In this document: positions 19,180 to 31,393 of the stretch, one piece after another | Position numbering within the stretch: position 1 is the first letter of the stretch | How the letters are laid out: each line of letters starts with the position of its first letter | Assembly: GCA_018710945.1 (NCBI GenBank) | Contig: DVIW01000004.1 | Coordinates: 1-64,000, forward strand | Direction of reading: 5' to 3' | Origin: Candidatus Aphodovivens avistercoris | GTDB lineage: Bacteria; Actinomycetota; Coriobacteriia; Coriobacteriales; Eggerthellaceae | DNA: 64,000 nt | The notes under the pieces: generated by a model | Told to the model about the DNA's origin: nothing | Databases searched by the model: none | The model's input: the letters and a program-made list of their open reading frames with translations, nothing else | Program-made: the position numbers and the translations under genes

Positions 19180-19290
19180 GGGGAGGCGGGGCGGGGGCTC
19201 CGCGCGCAGTTCCGCACGAGCCGAACCGTCCAGCGGACGGTTCGCGCGAGCCCAGGACTGTTTGAGCACGGAGCCCCGCCCCGCCTCCCC
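19180..19290 (-). repeat. Structured repeat family I, copy 1 (between modB and modC)
   Basis: The outer stem pairs 19180-19202 with 19269-19290 (one bulged G). The inner hairpin pairs CGAACCGTCC (19222-19231) with GGACGGTTCG (19235-19244) around AGC. Unpaired segments GCGCGCAGTTCCGCACGAGC and CGCGAGCCCAGGACTGTTTG are identical to those of the copy at 40923-41043, while both stems differ but still pair. It starts 15 bases past the modB stop. It may alter expression of modC relative to modB. Class unknown. Confidence 0.85.
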
Positions 19291-19305
19291 GGCCCCCAAG
19301 CATCG

Positions 19306-20706
19306 TCATCCCTCCCGCCGGCGGTACTTCGTCGTGCGCCTGCTCCAGAGGTTGATGAACAGTATCACCACGAAGCTGAAGATCATCACGATGACCGTCC
19401 AGAACAGCGCCTCGCTGATGTTGCCGCTCATCCACTCGAAGTAGATGGCGATGGGGATCGTGCGCGTGACGCCCACGTAGTTGCCCGCCAGGAACAGCGT
19501 GCAGCCGAACTCGCCCAGCGCGCGGGCGAACGACAGCACCGTGCCCGCCGCGATGGAGCTCCACGACAGCGGCAGCATCAGCTTGAAGAAGATGCGCCGA
19601 TTGCTCCACCCCAGCGTGCGCGCCGCATCCAGCATGTTCGGGTCAAGCCCTTCGAACGCACCGCGCGCGTTGCGGTACATCAGCGGGAACGCCACCACCA
19701 CGGCCGCGATGACCGTGGCCGGCCAGCTGAAGATCAGCGGGAACCCGATGTCGATGAACCAGCGGCCCAGCGCCGAGTTGTTCCCCAGCGTCAGAAGCAG
19801 CAGGAAGCCGCACACCGTGGGCGGCAGCACCATGGGGATGGTGAAGATGGCATCCGCGATGTCCTGCGCGCGCTTGGGGATGCGCAGGCTGAAGTAAGCC
19901 GCCGCCAGCCCCAGAATGAAGATGAACACGATAGCAACGCCCGTGGTGCGCAGCGTCACCCAAAGCGGGCTGAAATCGACGCCGGCCAGAAACTCGCCGA
20001 ACGCTGCCAAGCCCGTAGCCTCGGGCACGATTTCCACCGCGTCCGGCGCCACGATGTGAGCGAAATCCACGTATTCGGGACGCGCCTCGTTGCCGGTAGC
20101 GCTCACGATGTCGCTGCCGTCGACCCCCGCCACCGCAACGTAGTACCTGCCTTCATCCGCCTCGACGCCGAAGGAGTACACGACGCCATCGCTTTCCCAT
20201 GAGCGCTCGGTCGTGAAGATCCACGGCACGTCGTCTCCGACGACCACGCCTCCGTTGACCGACGCCTCGTCCAGCGCAGTCAGGCAGCGCTTCAGCAGAT
20301 CCTGCGCGGCGGGGTCGGAGGCGTCCAACAGGGCTGCGGCGCTTTCGGGCACGTGCACCACCACATAGTCGTCGGTGGCCACCATGGCCAGGTAATCGTC
20401 GCTGGATCCCTGGTAGTAGCTGTAGCCGATGTAGGCGCCGGCAACATCGCGGTTGGAGCCCTTCTGGGCACGGGAGAAGTCGGCGAGGGCGAACGACGCG
20501 CCATCCGCAAGGGCAGCATCGGCCTCGGCAGACACCGACACGCCCGAAGAAGCAGCCGCATCCCCTTCATCAGGCTCGGCAGCGAACGAGCGAACCGGCG
20601 TCAGAAGCGCCGCGCCGAAAAGCAGCACCGCAAGAAAGGCCGCCATGCACGCCCGCACCGCCTTGCAGGTCCTTGCCCCTCTTTCGTCCGTCATTCTCTC
20701 TCCCAT
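19306..20706 (-). CDS. modB: Molybdate ABC transporter permease ModB with extracytoplasmic N-terminal domain
   Basis: Membrane subunit of the molybdate importer. The C-terminal 225 residues form the permease, with IPMVLPPTVCGFLLL and the EAA-type loop contacting ModC (EGLDPNMLDAARTLGW and ARALGEFGCTLF). Unusually, a signal-peptide-like segment (about 17-42, ending SFAAEP) and about 200 residues of predicted extracytoplasmic domain precede it, giving 466 aa instead of about 220-280. The added domain is of unknown function. Two starts 4 codons apart (20706, 20694) are both possible. A -10-like TATAAT at 20833-20838 suggests an internal promoter. Confidence 0.85.
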   Translation of the reverse strand: MGERMTDERGARTCKAVRACMAAFLAVLLFGAALLTPVRSFAAEPDEGDAAASSGVSVSAEADAALADGASFALADFSRAQKGSNRDVAGAYIGYSYYQGSSDDYLAMVATDDYVVVHVPESAAALLDASDPAAQDLLKRCLTALDEASVNGGVVVGDDVPWIFTTERSWESDGVVYSFGVEADEGRYYVAVAGVDGSDIVSATGNEARPEYVDFAHIVAPDAVEIVPEATGLAAFGEFLAGVDFSPLWVTLRTTGVAIVFIFILGLAAAYFSLRIPKRAQDIADAIFTIPMVLPPTVCGFLLLLTLGNNSALGRWFIDIGFPLIFSWPATVIAAVVVAFPLMYRNARGAFEGLDPNMLDAARTLGWSNRRIFFKLMLPLSWSSIAAGTVLSFARALGEFGCTLFLAGNYVGVTRTIPIAIYFEWMSGNISEALFWTVIVMIFSFVVILFINLWSRRTTKYRRREG

Positions 20707-20841
20707 TCCCCTCCAAGGCGCCCGCGTGCCGGCCCGCTTCCCCGCTGCCGCGCTCGCTGCGCCTGACGCGCCGCGACGCGTTTTCCCGCCGAAAGCTTCT
20801 CGGCGAGGCGCCCGACGCGAAAAGCCCTCCCATTATACGCG

Positions 20842-20877
20842 AAGGAGGATGGACGCACGCTCGCCCATCCTCCTTCT
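20842..20877 (-). terminator. Hairpin between modA and modB
   Basis: A perfect 12-bp stem (GAAGGAGGATGG, 20842-20853, and its complement 20866-20877) lies 48 bases past the modA stop. There is no T-run, so it is more likely a partial terminator or mRNA-stabilising structure that favours the binding protein over the permease. It sits just upstream of the TATAAT at 20833-20838. Confidence 0.5.
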
Positions 20878-20925
20878 GCAGGCGGGACGCTTGCACCACC
20901 TGCCGCATCATACGATCATGCGTGA

Positions 20926-21816
20926 TTACGCCAGCTCGAAGCCCCATTCCTGCCAGATCTTCAGCGCGTCCTCATCGCTGACGGCCCAGTCCAGGAACGC
21001 CTGGGCGGCGTCGGCGTTTTCGGTGTCGGCGCACACGGCGGCGGGATACACGATGGCCTTGCAGGCGTCGGCGGGCACGGTGCCCACGATCTTCACGTTG
21101 CCGAAGCGGTACACGTCGGAGCTGTACACGAACGCCAGGTCAACGTCGCCGGTGTTGGCGTAGGAGCACACGTCGCCCACGGACTTGCCCTCGGTCACCA
21201 TGCCCTCGAGCGGGGTGCCCTCGAAGGTGCCGCCCTTGCCGTCGGACTCGGAGCCCACGGTGCCCTCGTCGTCAACCCATGCGCCCACGGTGGACAGCGC
21301 CTGCTTGGCGTAGTTGCCAGCGGGAACGTTGTCGTCGCCCACGGCGATCTTGTAGTCGCCGGAAGCGGCTTCCTCAAGGGTGATCTCGTCGATGTCGGAA
21401 TCGATGCCCGCCACGATCACCAGGTCGTTGGTGAACATGTCGAAGCGGGTGCCCTCGTCAACGTAGCCTTCTTCCACGGCGGTGTCCATCGTGCCCTTGG
21501 AAGCGGTGATCTCGATGTCGGCAGCAGCGCCGCCGCCGAGCATCTCGTTGAGCGTGCCCGAGGCCTCGTACTGCGTGTCGGCGAAGGTCACGCCGGTCTG
21601 CTCGGTGTAGAGCGCCTGCACCTCGTCAAGCGCCTTCTCCAGCGAGTTCGCCGCGAAGATCTGCAGCTCCACCTGCTCCGACGACTCAGCGGCGGCAGGC
21701 TCTTCGGACTGCGGCTCTTCGGTCTGCGTGCCCGACGAGCAGCCGAACATGGCAAGCGACCCGGCCAGCGCAAAAGCGCACACGCCGGCGAACAACATGC
21801 GCGAACGTTTCTTCAT
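20926..21816 (-). CDS. modA: Molybdate-binding lipoprotein ModA
   Basis: Substrate-binding component of the molybdate importer. Signal peptide with a lipobox ending MFGC (Cys26), then an acidic linker and a periplasmic-binding-protein fold. Typical stretches are FAANSLEKALDEV, GTLNEMLGGGAAADIEITA, FTNDLVIVAG, VPAGNYAKQAL and DLAFVYSSDV. 296 aa. The start follows GGAAGGG. It is first in modABC and directly under the palindromic promoter at 21920-21953. It could also carry tungstate; sequence alone does not separate the two. Confidence 0.92.
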   Translation of the reverse strand: MKKRSRMLFAGVCAFALAGSLAMFGCSSGTQTEEPQSEEPAAAESSEQVELQIFAANSLEKALDEVQALYTEQTGVTFADTQYEASGTLNEMLGGGAAADIEITASKGTMDTAVEEGYVDEGTRFDMFTNDLVIVAGIDSDIDEITLEEAASGDYKIAVGDDNVPAGNYAKQALSTVGAWVDDEGTVGSESDGKGGTFEGTPLEGMVTEGKSVGDVCSYANTGDVDLAFVYSSDVYRFGNVKIVGTVPADACKAIVYPAAVCADTENADAAQAFLDWAVSDEDALKIWQEWGFELA

Positions 21817-21919
21817 GATGTCCCTTCCCTCGTTATCCCATCCCGGACGCCGCGCGGACGCGGCGCCCCCCTTGCCCAGTCCCGCCCTATGGCGCAGCTC
21901 GCAAGGTCTTCGAACAAGG

Positions 21920-21953
21920 ATATTATTCTTGAATAGTTATATAGTCAAGAATA
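21920..21953 (-). promoter_or_regulatory. mod operon promoter overlapped by a palindromic operator
   Basis: On the minus strand TTGACT (21943-21948), a 17-base spacer and TAATAT (21920-21925) form a good promoter. A palindrome TATTCTTGA (21924-21932) and TCAAGAATA (21945-21953), 12 bases apart, covers both boxes, as expected for a repressor site. No modE-like gene is in the window, and the sequence differs from the E. coli ModE site as I recall it. The leader to modA is about 95 bases. Confidence 0.75.
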
Positions 21954-22053
21954 AATATTCGCCTATCCGGCTATTCGATGCACAGGATAAGTTAAGGAAG
22001 GCTCCGAAGGTCTACGGCTACGACTCCGCGCCCGGCGCAAACGCCTCTGTTGA

Positions 22054-22145
22054 TGGCAAAGGGACACGTCTGGTGGCACGCAAGCGTGCCACCAGACGTG
22101 TCCCTTTGCCACCCAAGCGTGCCATTAGACGTGTCCCTTTGCCAC
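22054..22145. repeat. 28-bp perfect hairpin plus a tandem partial copy
   Basis: Arms 22054-22081 and 22084-22111 are perfectly complementary with a 2-base loop (left arm begins TGGCAAAGGGACACGTCTGG). The right arm is repeated once more in direct orientation (about 22115-22142, two changes). Shorter fragments (CCCTTTGCCACC, CTTTGCCACC) continue to about 22173. No gene is present in 21954-22277. Confidence 0.9.
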
Positions 22146-22190
22146 CCTTCCCTTTGCCACCACCTTTGCCACCAAACCCGGCCGCACAGC

Positions 22191-22227
22191 AAAGAGGCGG
22201 GGCGGCACCGTGCGCCGCCCCGCCTCT
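22191..22227 (-). terminator. Likely terminator hairpin after ligA
   Basis: On the minus strand a G+C-rich stem (AGAGGCGGGGCGGC and its near-complement) is followed only by a short TTT. It lies about 50 bases past the ligA stop. Confidence 0.55.
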
Positions 22228-22277
22228 CGGGATCGCCTTCCAAGGGAAAACGCCTACGCCTCCGCGTCGCCCTCCGC

Positions 22278-25132
<2,855 letters not shown>

Positions 25133-25318
25133 GGAACCCTCCCTTTTTCTGAGGCGGAATGCCGCCGCCCGCGGCCGCGGCTCCGTTGTGGAGCAGCGCT
25201 TCTTTTAGCTTCATTATACGGAGGCGCCGCAGCGTCGATGAGCTGCTGCGGCACGGGGAAAGGAATGTTACCGTATCGAAAACAAATGAGGTGAGCGCAG
25301 GGCGGGCGCGGACCCAGG

Positions 25319-26581
25319 CTACCGGCGGCTCAGTCGGCGCAGAAGGCCGGGCTGCTGCGCGGCGGCATCGGAGCGCGACGGGGCCTCTGCCACGTCCACG
25401 ATGGCGGCGGGCAGGAACTCCACCACGTCCTCTGCGGCAACGCCGATGTCGGTAAGGCGCTGGGCGGCCAGGCGGCCAGCGCGCGCATGCAGCGTGACGG
25501 CAAGGACCGCCGCGTCGAGCGGCGCCCTGCCCTGGGCCAGCAGGGCGCCCAGCATGCCGGCCAGCACGTCGCCCGTCCCCGCCTTCGCCAGAGCAGGCGT
25601 GCCTTCGGCCACGCGCACCACCTCGTCGCCGTCGGAGATGAAGGTGTCAGGGCCCTTCACCACCGCCACCACGCCGTAGGCGAGCGCCAGCAGGCAGGCC
25701 AGGCGACCAGGGTCGTCGGTGGGCAGGCCCAAGGGCGCCGCCAGCCGCGCCGCCTCGCCCGCGTGCGGCGTGATGACGGTGGGCCACCCGTTCACGAAAC
25801 GACGGCGGAGCAGGCGACGGCCTTTGCTGGAGGCGAGGGCGGAAAGGCCGCCGCCGTCCACCAGCACCGGAGCATGCGCGTGCTTGAGCGCGGCGTGCAC
25901 CAGGCGCTTCGCCTCTTCCGCACCCTGCTTCGAGGCGGCGTCCATGCCGCTGCCGACGGCATAGGCGGCGGGTCGGCCGATGCGGGCCGGAGCGAAGTCG
26001 TCCGCTTCGAGACCATCCCACGCGCGCACCACCAGCGACGGACGGAACGCCCGCACGACGGCCACCGACTCCTCGGCGCAACAGACCTCCGTGTAGCCCG
26101 CGCCCATGCGCTGCGACGCAGCGGCGGCCAAGCAGACGGCGCCCGGATAGGCGGCCGCGCCTCCGATGAGAGTCAGCTTGCCGCGCGAGTACTTGTGCGC
26201 GCGAGCGTCGGGCATGGGCAGCAGCGCCGCCAGCTCGTCGGCGCCGTAGGCGCGCACAGCGATGAGCCCGCGATCCATCGCACGGCGCACAGACGGGAAG
26301 GCGGCGTCGAAGGCCGGCGTCGGTGCTGCAGCGCTCGACTGCGCGGGTGCGGACGCATTCGGCCGCACGGGTGCGCCTGCGTCTGGCTGCGCAGGCACTA
26401 CCGCATTCGGTTGCGCAGACGCGGATGCGCTCGAATGCGCGGGCCCAGCCGCGCCCGGGCGCGCGGACGCCGCACCGCTGCGGGAAGAAGCGGCCGCGCG
26501 GTCCTCACGGGTCACACGCTCCCAAAACGCCGCGTACCGGTTCTCCCCCGCGCGCTTCCGCCCGCTGCGTCCCTGCACCAT
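25319..26581 (-). CDS. nnrD: ADP-dependent NAD(P)H-hydrate dehydratase
   Basis: Repairs hydrated NAD(P)H. The ribokinase-like domain (about 120-400) contains KYSRGKLTLIGGAAAYPGA, VLVDGGGLSAL, TPHAGEAARL, VVAVVKGPDTFI and AKAGTGDVLAGMLGAL, where Asp of GTGD is the catalytic base. The epimerase domain found in fused Nnr proteins is absent. The first ~95 residues are a low-complexity Ala/Pro/Ser segment with PNA/PDA-type repeats. I use the ATG at 26581; a GTG at 26602 is also possible. A -10-like TATACT is at 26618-26623. It is close to acpS but a pseudogene intervenes. Confidence 0.85.
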   Translation of the reverse strand: MVQGRSGRKRAGENRYAAFWERVTREDRAAASSRSGAASARPGAAGPAHSSASASAQPNAVVPAQPDAGAPVRPNASAPAQSSAAAPTPAFDAAFPSVRRAMDRGLIAVRAYGADELAALLPMPDARAHKYSRGKLTLIGGAAAYPGAVCLAAAASQRMGAGYTEVCCAEESVAVVRAFRPSLVVRAWDGLEADDFAPARIGRPAAYAVGSGMDAASKQGAEEAKRLVHAALKHAHAPVLVDGGGLSALASSKGRRLLRRRFVNGWPTVITPHAGEAARLAAPLGLPTDDPGRLACLLALAYGVVAVVKGPDTFISDGDEVVRVAEGTPALAKAGTGDVLAGMLGALLAQGRAPLDAAVLAVTLHARAGRLAAQRLTDIGVAAEDVVEFLPAAIVDVAEAPSRSDAAAQQPGLLRRLSRR

Positions 26582-26759
26582 CTTCGCCGCCTTCCGCCGC
26601 ACCTTCCGTACCGCTTCAGTATACGGCTCCAGCCACCAAAACGCCGGCCGCGCTCGCGACGCACATCAGCCCCCGGCGCGACGCTAGCACACAGCACTCG
26701 CCATGCGCAGCCTGCTGGCAGCGCGCACAGCACCCACGTGCGATGCGCTTCCAAACACG

Positions 26760-27615
26760 CACAGACGGCCCCTCCGCCCCGAAGCACGTAACGACCTGCG
26801 AAAGCGTGAGGCCCCGCTTCGAGCCGAAGAAGCTGCCGAAGCGCCGCCCGCGCTTGCAACGGGAACCCTGCGCCGCATCGCTTTCCGCTCGCCCCGAACG
26901 GCTCGTTCACCACGTGCTCGCCACGCCAACCCCGTCGCGTTCGTTCCGCCGCATCGCTGACGGACTGCACGTCGCCTCGCCGGAGCTTGCATTCCTTCAG
27001 ATGGCGCGCGAGCTTGACTTCCTCGATCTCGTTCGGCTCGGCTTCGAGCTCTGCGGCTCGTACTCGCTCGACGCTCGCGCAGAAGGCAGCTTCTTCGATC
27101 GCGCTCCCCTCACCGACCCGCGCAAGATCAGATCGTTCGCCGAGGCCTCTCCGCATTTGAAGGGACGCAAGCACGTGCTGCGGGCGCTGCAGCACGTGCT
27201 TCCCGGCTCCGCCTCGCCAGCCGAGACGCGCCTTGCCATGCTGCTTTCGCTTCCCTGCAGGCTCGGCGGCTTCGGCCTCCCGAAACCCCTGATGACCAGC
27301 GCATCGATCTATCGAAGTCCGAAAAGGCCCTCAGCGGGAAGCGCTTCGTCAAATGCGACCTCTACTGGCCCGAGCAGCGCCTGGGCATCGAGTACGACAG
27401 CGACGCGGTGCACACCGGGTCCGACCGGATAGCCGCTGACGCGGCGCGCCGCAACTCGCTCACCTTCGCGAACCACGGCCCCGCCGGCGGCACAACAGCT
27501 TTGGAGCCCTTTCCGCCCTGGCCAAGGCAACCGCGCAGCTTCTTGGAACGAAGATCCAACCGCGCTGCCGCGATTACGCGCTGCGCCCCCCATGCGGCAG
27601 CCCAGCGCCTTCCGC
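26760..27615 (+). pseudogene. Decayed endonuclease-like (PD-(D/E)XK, DUF559-type) gene, frameshifted
   Basis: Coherent protein-like sequence runs across all three plus frames. Frame 1 (to about 27290) reads IADGLHVASPELAFLQMA, GFELCGSYSL and LGGFGLPKP. A second frame (about 27291-27480) reads KALSGKRFVKCDLYWPEQ then LGIEYDSDAVH, like the acidic core of Vsr/DUF559-type nucleases. The third (about 27497-27590) reads ALSALAKATAQLLGTKIQP. At least two frameshifts separate them. I recall related intact proteins as common in Eggerthellaceae, but this is from memory. Ends are approximate. Copy A of the 53-bp repeat lies 5 bases beyond. 27674-27876 holds nothing recognisable. Confidence 0.75.
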
Positions 27616-27620
27616 AGGCA

Positions 27621-27673
27621 CCCCAACAAACAGCTTTTTTGATATTTTGGATAGGTTTTGCCGAATCTTGGGG
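27621..27673 (+). repeat. 53-bp repeat family III, copy A
   Basis: Begins CCCCAACAAACAGCTTTTTT and ends TTGGGG. It shares the first 19 bases and TTTTGGATAGGTTTT with the copy at 30980-31032. It is more A+T-rich than its surroundings and is placed just past the endonuclease-like pseudogene. Confidence 0.85.
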
Positions 27674-27876
27674 TTTCGAAGAGTCTGGAAAGCACCCCTT
27701 CCGCAAGGCGCTTTTCGGGACAGCTGAAAGAACTCGTCACAACAGCAAGATGACCTGGGGTTTCGAAAACGCAGCGAAATGAAACGCACCACGAGAGAGC
27801 GCCAACCGCGCTCGCACCAGCGCACCGGCCACGCCGGCCACACGCGCACCAGCCCGCCGCGCGCCAGCGTCGGCCG

Positions 27877-28404
27877 CTACCGGGCGTCGCCCTGCTTCGG
27901 CTCCTCCGCTGACGGGCCGGGCATCTCGTCCAGCAGGGCGCGCGCTTCCTTGAACTGCTGCGCCAGCTCGGCCACCGGGTCCACGCGCTGCTCGGCCGCG
28001 CGAACGCTGTTCTCGGTGATGGCCATGGCGCACGCCACCGCCTCGGTGTGCGTGAACGACAGCGACAGCGGCAGCTCGCGCACCCCCAGCTCACGCGCCA
28101 CCTCGCGGGCGCGCCCGGTCAGCGCCACGTAGGGACGGCCCTTCGATGAGCGCTTCACCTCGATGTCGCGCGGATTGATGCCGCGCGCGAACCCCGTGCC
28201 CAGCGCCTTCACCACCGCTTCCTTCGCGGCGAAGCGCGTGGCGTAGTGCACCTCGGGCGCCGGCTTCGCGTCGCAGTAGGCGCGCTCGTCCTCGGAGAAC
28301 AGGCGCTCGCGGAAGCGCGGCGTGCGGTCCAAGATGCGCTTCATCCGCGCGATCTCCACGATGTCGACCCCCAGCCCTACCTGGCCTTCGATGCCCTCGC
28401 CCAT
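27877..28404 (-). CDS. acpS: Holo-[acyl-carrier-protein] synthase
   Basis: Transfers 4'-phosphopantetheine from CoA to apo-acyl-carrier protein. Motifs: GLGVDIVEIARM (metal-binding Asp) and ATRFAAKEAVVKALGTG. The core is about 130 residues; a C-terminal extension of roughly 45 residues (after AITENSVRAAEQ) is helical and charged and not typical of the family. It starts 18 bp after the glmS stop and is likely cotranscribed with it. Confidence 0.92.
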   Translation of the reverse strand: MGEGIEGQVGLGVDIVEIARMKRILDRTPRFRERLFSEDERAYCDAKPAPEVHYATRFAAKEAVVKALGTGFARGINPRDIEVKRSSKGRPYVALTGRAREVARELGVRELPLSLSFTHTEAVACAMAITENSVRAAEQRVDPVAELAQQFKEARALLDEMPGPSAEEPKQGDAR

Positions 28405-28422
28405 GGCGCCCTCCTGCTCCGC

Positions 28423-30276
<1,854 letters not shown>

Positions 30277-30489
30277 AGGCGCTTCTCCTTCGCGACGCTC
30301 GATGACAAGCCCGCCGCACGCGTCCGCCGCGTACGGCCGCACGGCAGCCGCAGCCGCCGCGCCGTCCGCTATTGTAGGCGAAGCAGCCTCGCGCCGCGCC
30401 CCGCTTCGGCGAACCGCAGCGGAAAACCAGGAGGCGACGGCAGCAGCGAGGGGAGGGCGGTGCGCCAGCAGCGGCGCTAATCGCCGGCG

Positions 30490-30885
30490 CTACCCCGCCA
30501 GACGCGCCGCCAGCTGCTGGCCGGCAAGCGCCGCCACCAGGCACACGGCCACGCTCGCCAAGATGTAACCGCCCGCGACCAGAACGTCGCCGCGCTGGAT
30601 GAGCTGCAGCGATTCCCACGTGAACGACGAGAACGTGGTGAAGCCGCCGCAGATGCCCGTCATGGCGAAAAGCAGCCAGCGGCCGTCCAGCCCCGCCTGG
30701 CGCAGGAACCATGTGGCGACGAACGCGATGGCGAATGCGCCGATGGCGTTGACGGCGAAGGTCCCCAACGGGAAGCCCGACTGGTGCGCCGGGACGAGCA
30801 GCCCCATCAGGTAGCGGGCGACGGCGCCAACGAAGCCGCCCGCGCCCACCACGACGCAGTTGAGCAGCAATCCCTGCAGCGGCAC
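30490..30885 (-). CDS. crcB: Fluoride channel CrcB/Fluc
   Basis: Small fluoride-exporting membrane channel (131 aa, four membrane segments) acting as a dimer. The family motif GGFTTFSSFTWE and NAIGAFAIAF are present. It starts with GTG (30883-30885) after GGGGGG. A -10-like TATAGT at 30927-30932 leaves a leader of about 35 bases, too short for a fluoride riboswitch. Directly upstream lies a cluster of 53-bp repeats. Confidence 0.93.
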   Translation of the reverse strand: MPLQGLLLNCVVVGAGGFVGAVARYLMGLLVPAHQSGFPLGTFAVNAIGAFAIAFVATWFLRQAGLDGRWLLFAMTGICGGFTTFSSFTWESLQLIQRGDVLVAGGYILASVAVCLVAALAGQQLAARLAG

Positions 30886-30979
30886 GGCGCACCCCCCTTC
30901 TTCAGCGGAACTAACGGTGGCCTCGTACTATAGCGCTTTCCGCATTCAAACCCCAATCGGGAGGTTGCATATGTCCAAA

Positions 30980-31032
30980 CCCCAACAAACAGCTTTTTCG
31001 CTCTTTTGGATAGGTTTTTACGAAAGTTGGGG
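30980..31032 (+). repeat. 53-bp repeat family III, copy B
   Basis: Begins CCCCAACAAACAGCTTTTTC and ends GTTGGGG; 53 bp. It lies upstream of crcB, 18 bp from the inverted copy D (31051-31103). Confidence 0.85.
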
Positions 31033-31050
31033 TTCTCAGAGGCGCTTCGA

Positions 31051-31103
31051 CCCCAACATTCGCTCGTTTTGAGCGCCAAACGGGGAAATCCGCTTGAACG
31101 GGG
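31051..31103 (-). repeat. 53-bp repeat family III, copy D (diverged)
   Basis: On the minus strand it ends GCGAATGTTGGGG as copy C does and begins CCCC exactly 53 bases earlier. The left half has diverged. The intervals on either side contain only short open frames. Confidence 0.6.
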
Positions 31104-31154
31104 TTCTTTTCTGGCAACTTTTCCCCAATAAGCACGACTCGGAAAGGAACGCGA

Positions 31155-31207
31155 CCCCAACATTCGTGAAAAATGAGCTCAAACAGCGAAAAAGCTGTTT
31201 GTTGGGG
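31155..31207 (-). repeat. 53-bp repeat family III, copy C
   Basis: On the minus strand it begins CCCCAACAAACAGCTTTTTC, identical to copy B for the first 23 bases, and ends CGAATGTTGGGG. It is inverted relative to copy B. Confidence 0.85.
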
Positions 31208-31393
31208 TCGAAAGAGACCGGAAGCGTCGCAAGGAGCCGCGAAAGAGCGCACCCGAAGCCGCCGCAAAGCCGCATCGCTGCCGCAACAGGGCCGCACGGA
31301 GACCGTAACCCGCCTGTTGATACCCGCGTGCGGTTTCAAAGGGTAGAATCACCCGTGAAAAACAACTCGACGATTCCGCGGAGGCAACCTGTC

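Noticed and set aside
21817-21912. Moco riboswitch in the modA leader
   Set aside because: The leader is about 95 bases with one simple G+C hairpin and no match to the multi-helix Moco RNA.
22054-22111. Simple rho-independent terminator
   Set aside because: The 28-bp hairpin is not followed by a T-run on either strand and one arm is repeated directly, so it is better described as a repeat.
30277-30489. glmS ribozyme upstream of glmS
   Set aside because: The leader after the likely -10 is about 90 bases and I see none of the conserved core.
30886-30979. Fluoride riboswitch upstream of crcB
   Set aside because: The leader from the likely -10 box is only about 35 bases and lacks the conserved pseudoknot elements.
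30980-31207. CRISPR array
   Set aside because: Repeats are in both orientations, are diverged, and have irregular spacing (18 and 51 bp); no cas genes are nearby.
31094-31393. 100-residue N-terminal extension of the metallo-beta-lactamase-fold protein
   Set aside because: It overlaps the 53-bp repeat cluster, has non-protein-like composition, and a good ribosome-binding site precedes the ATG at 31394.
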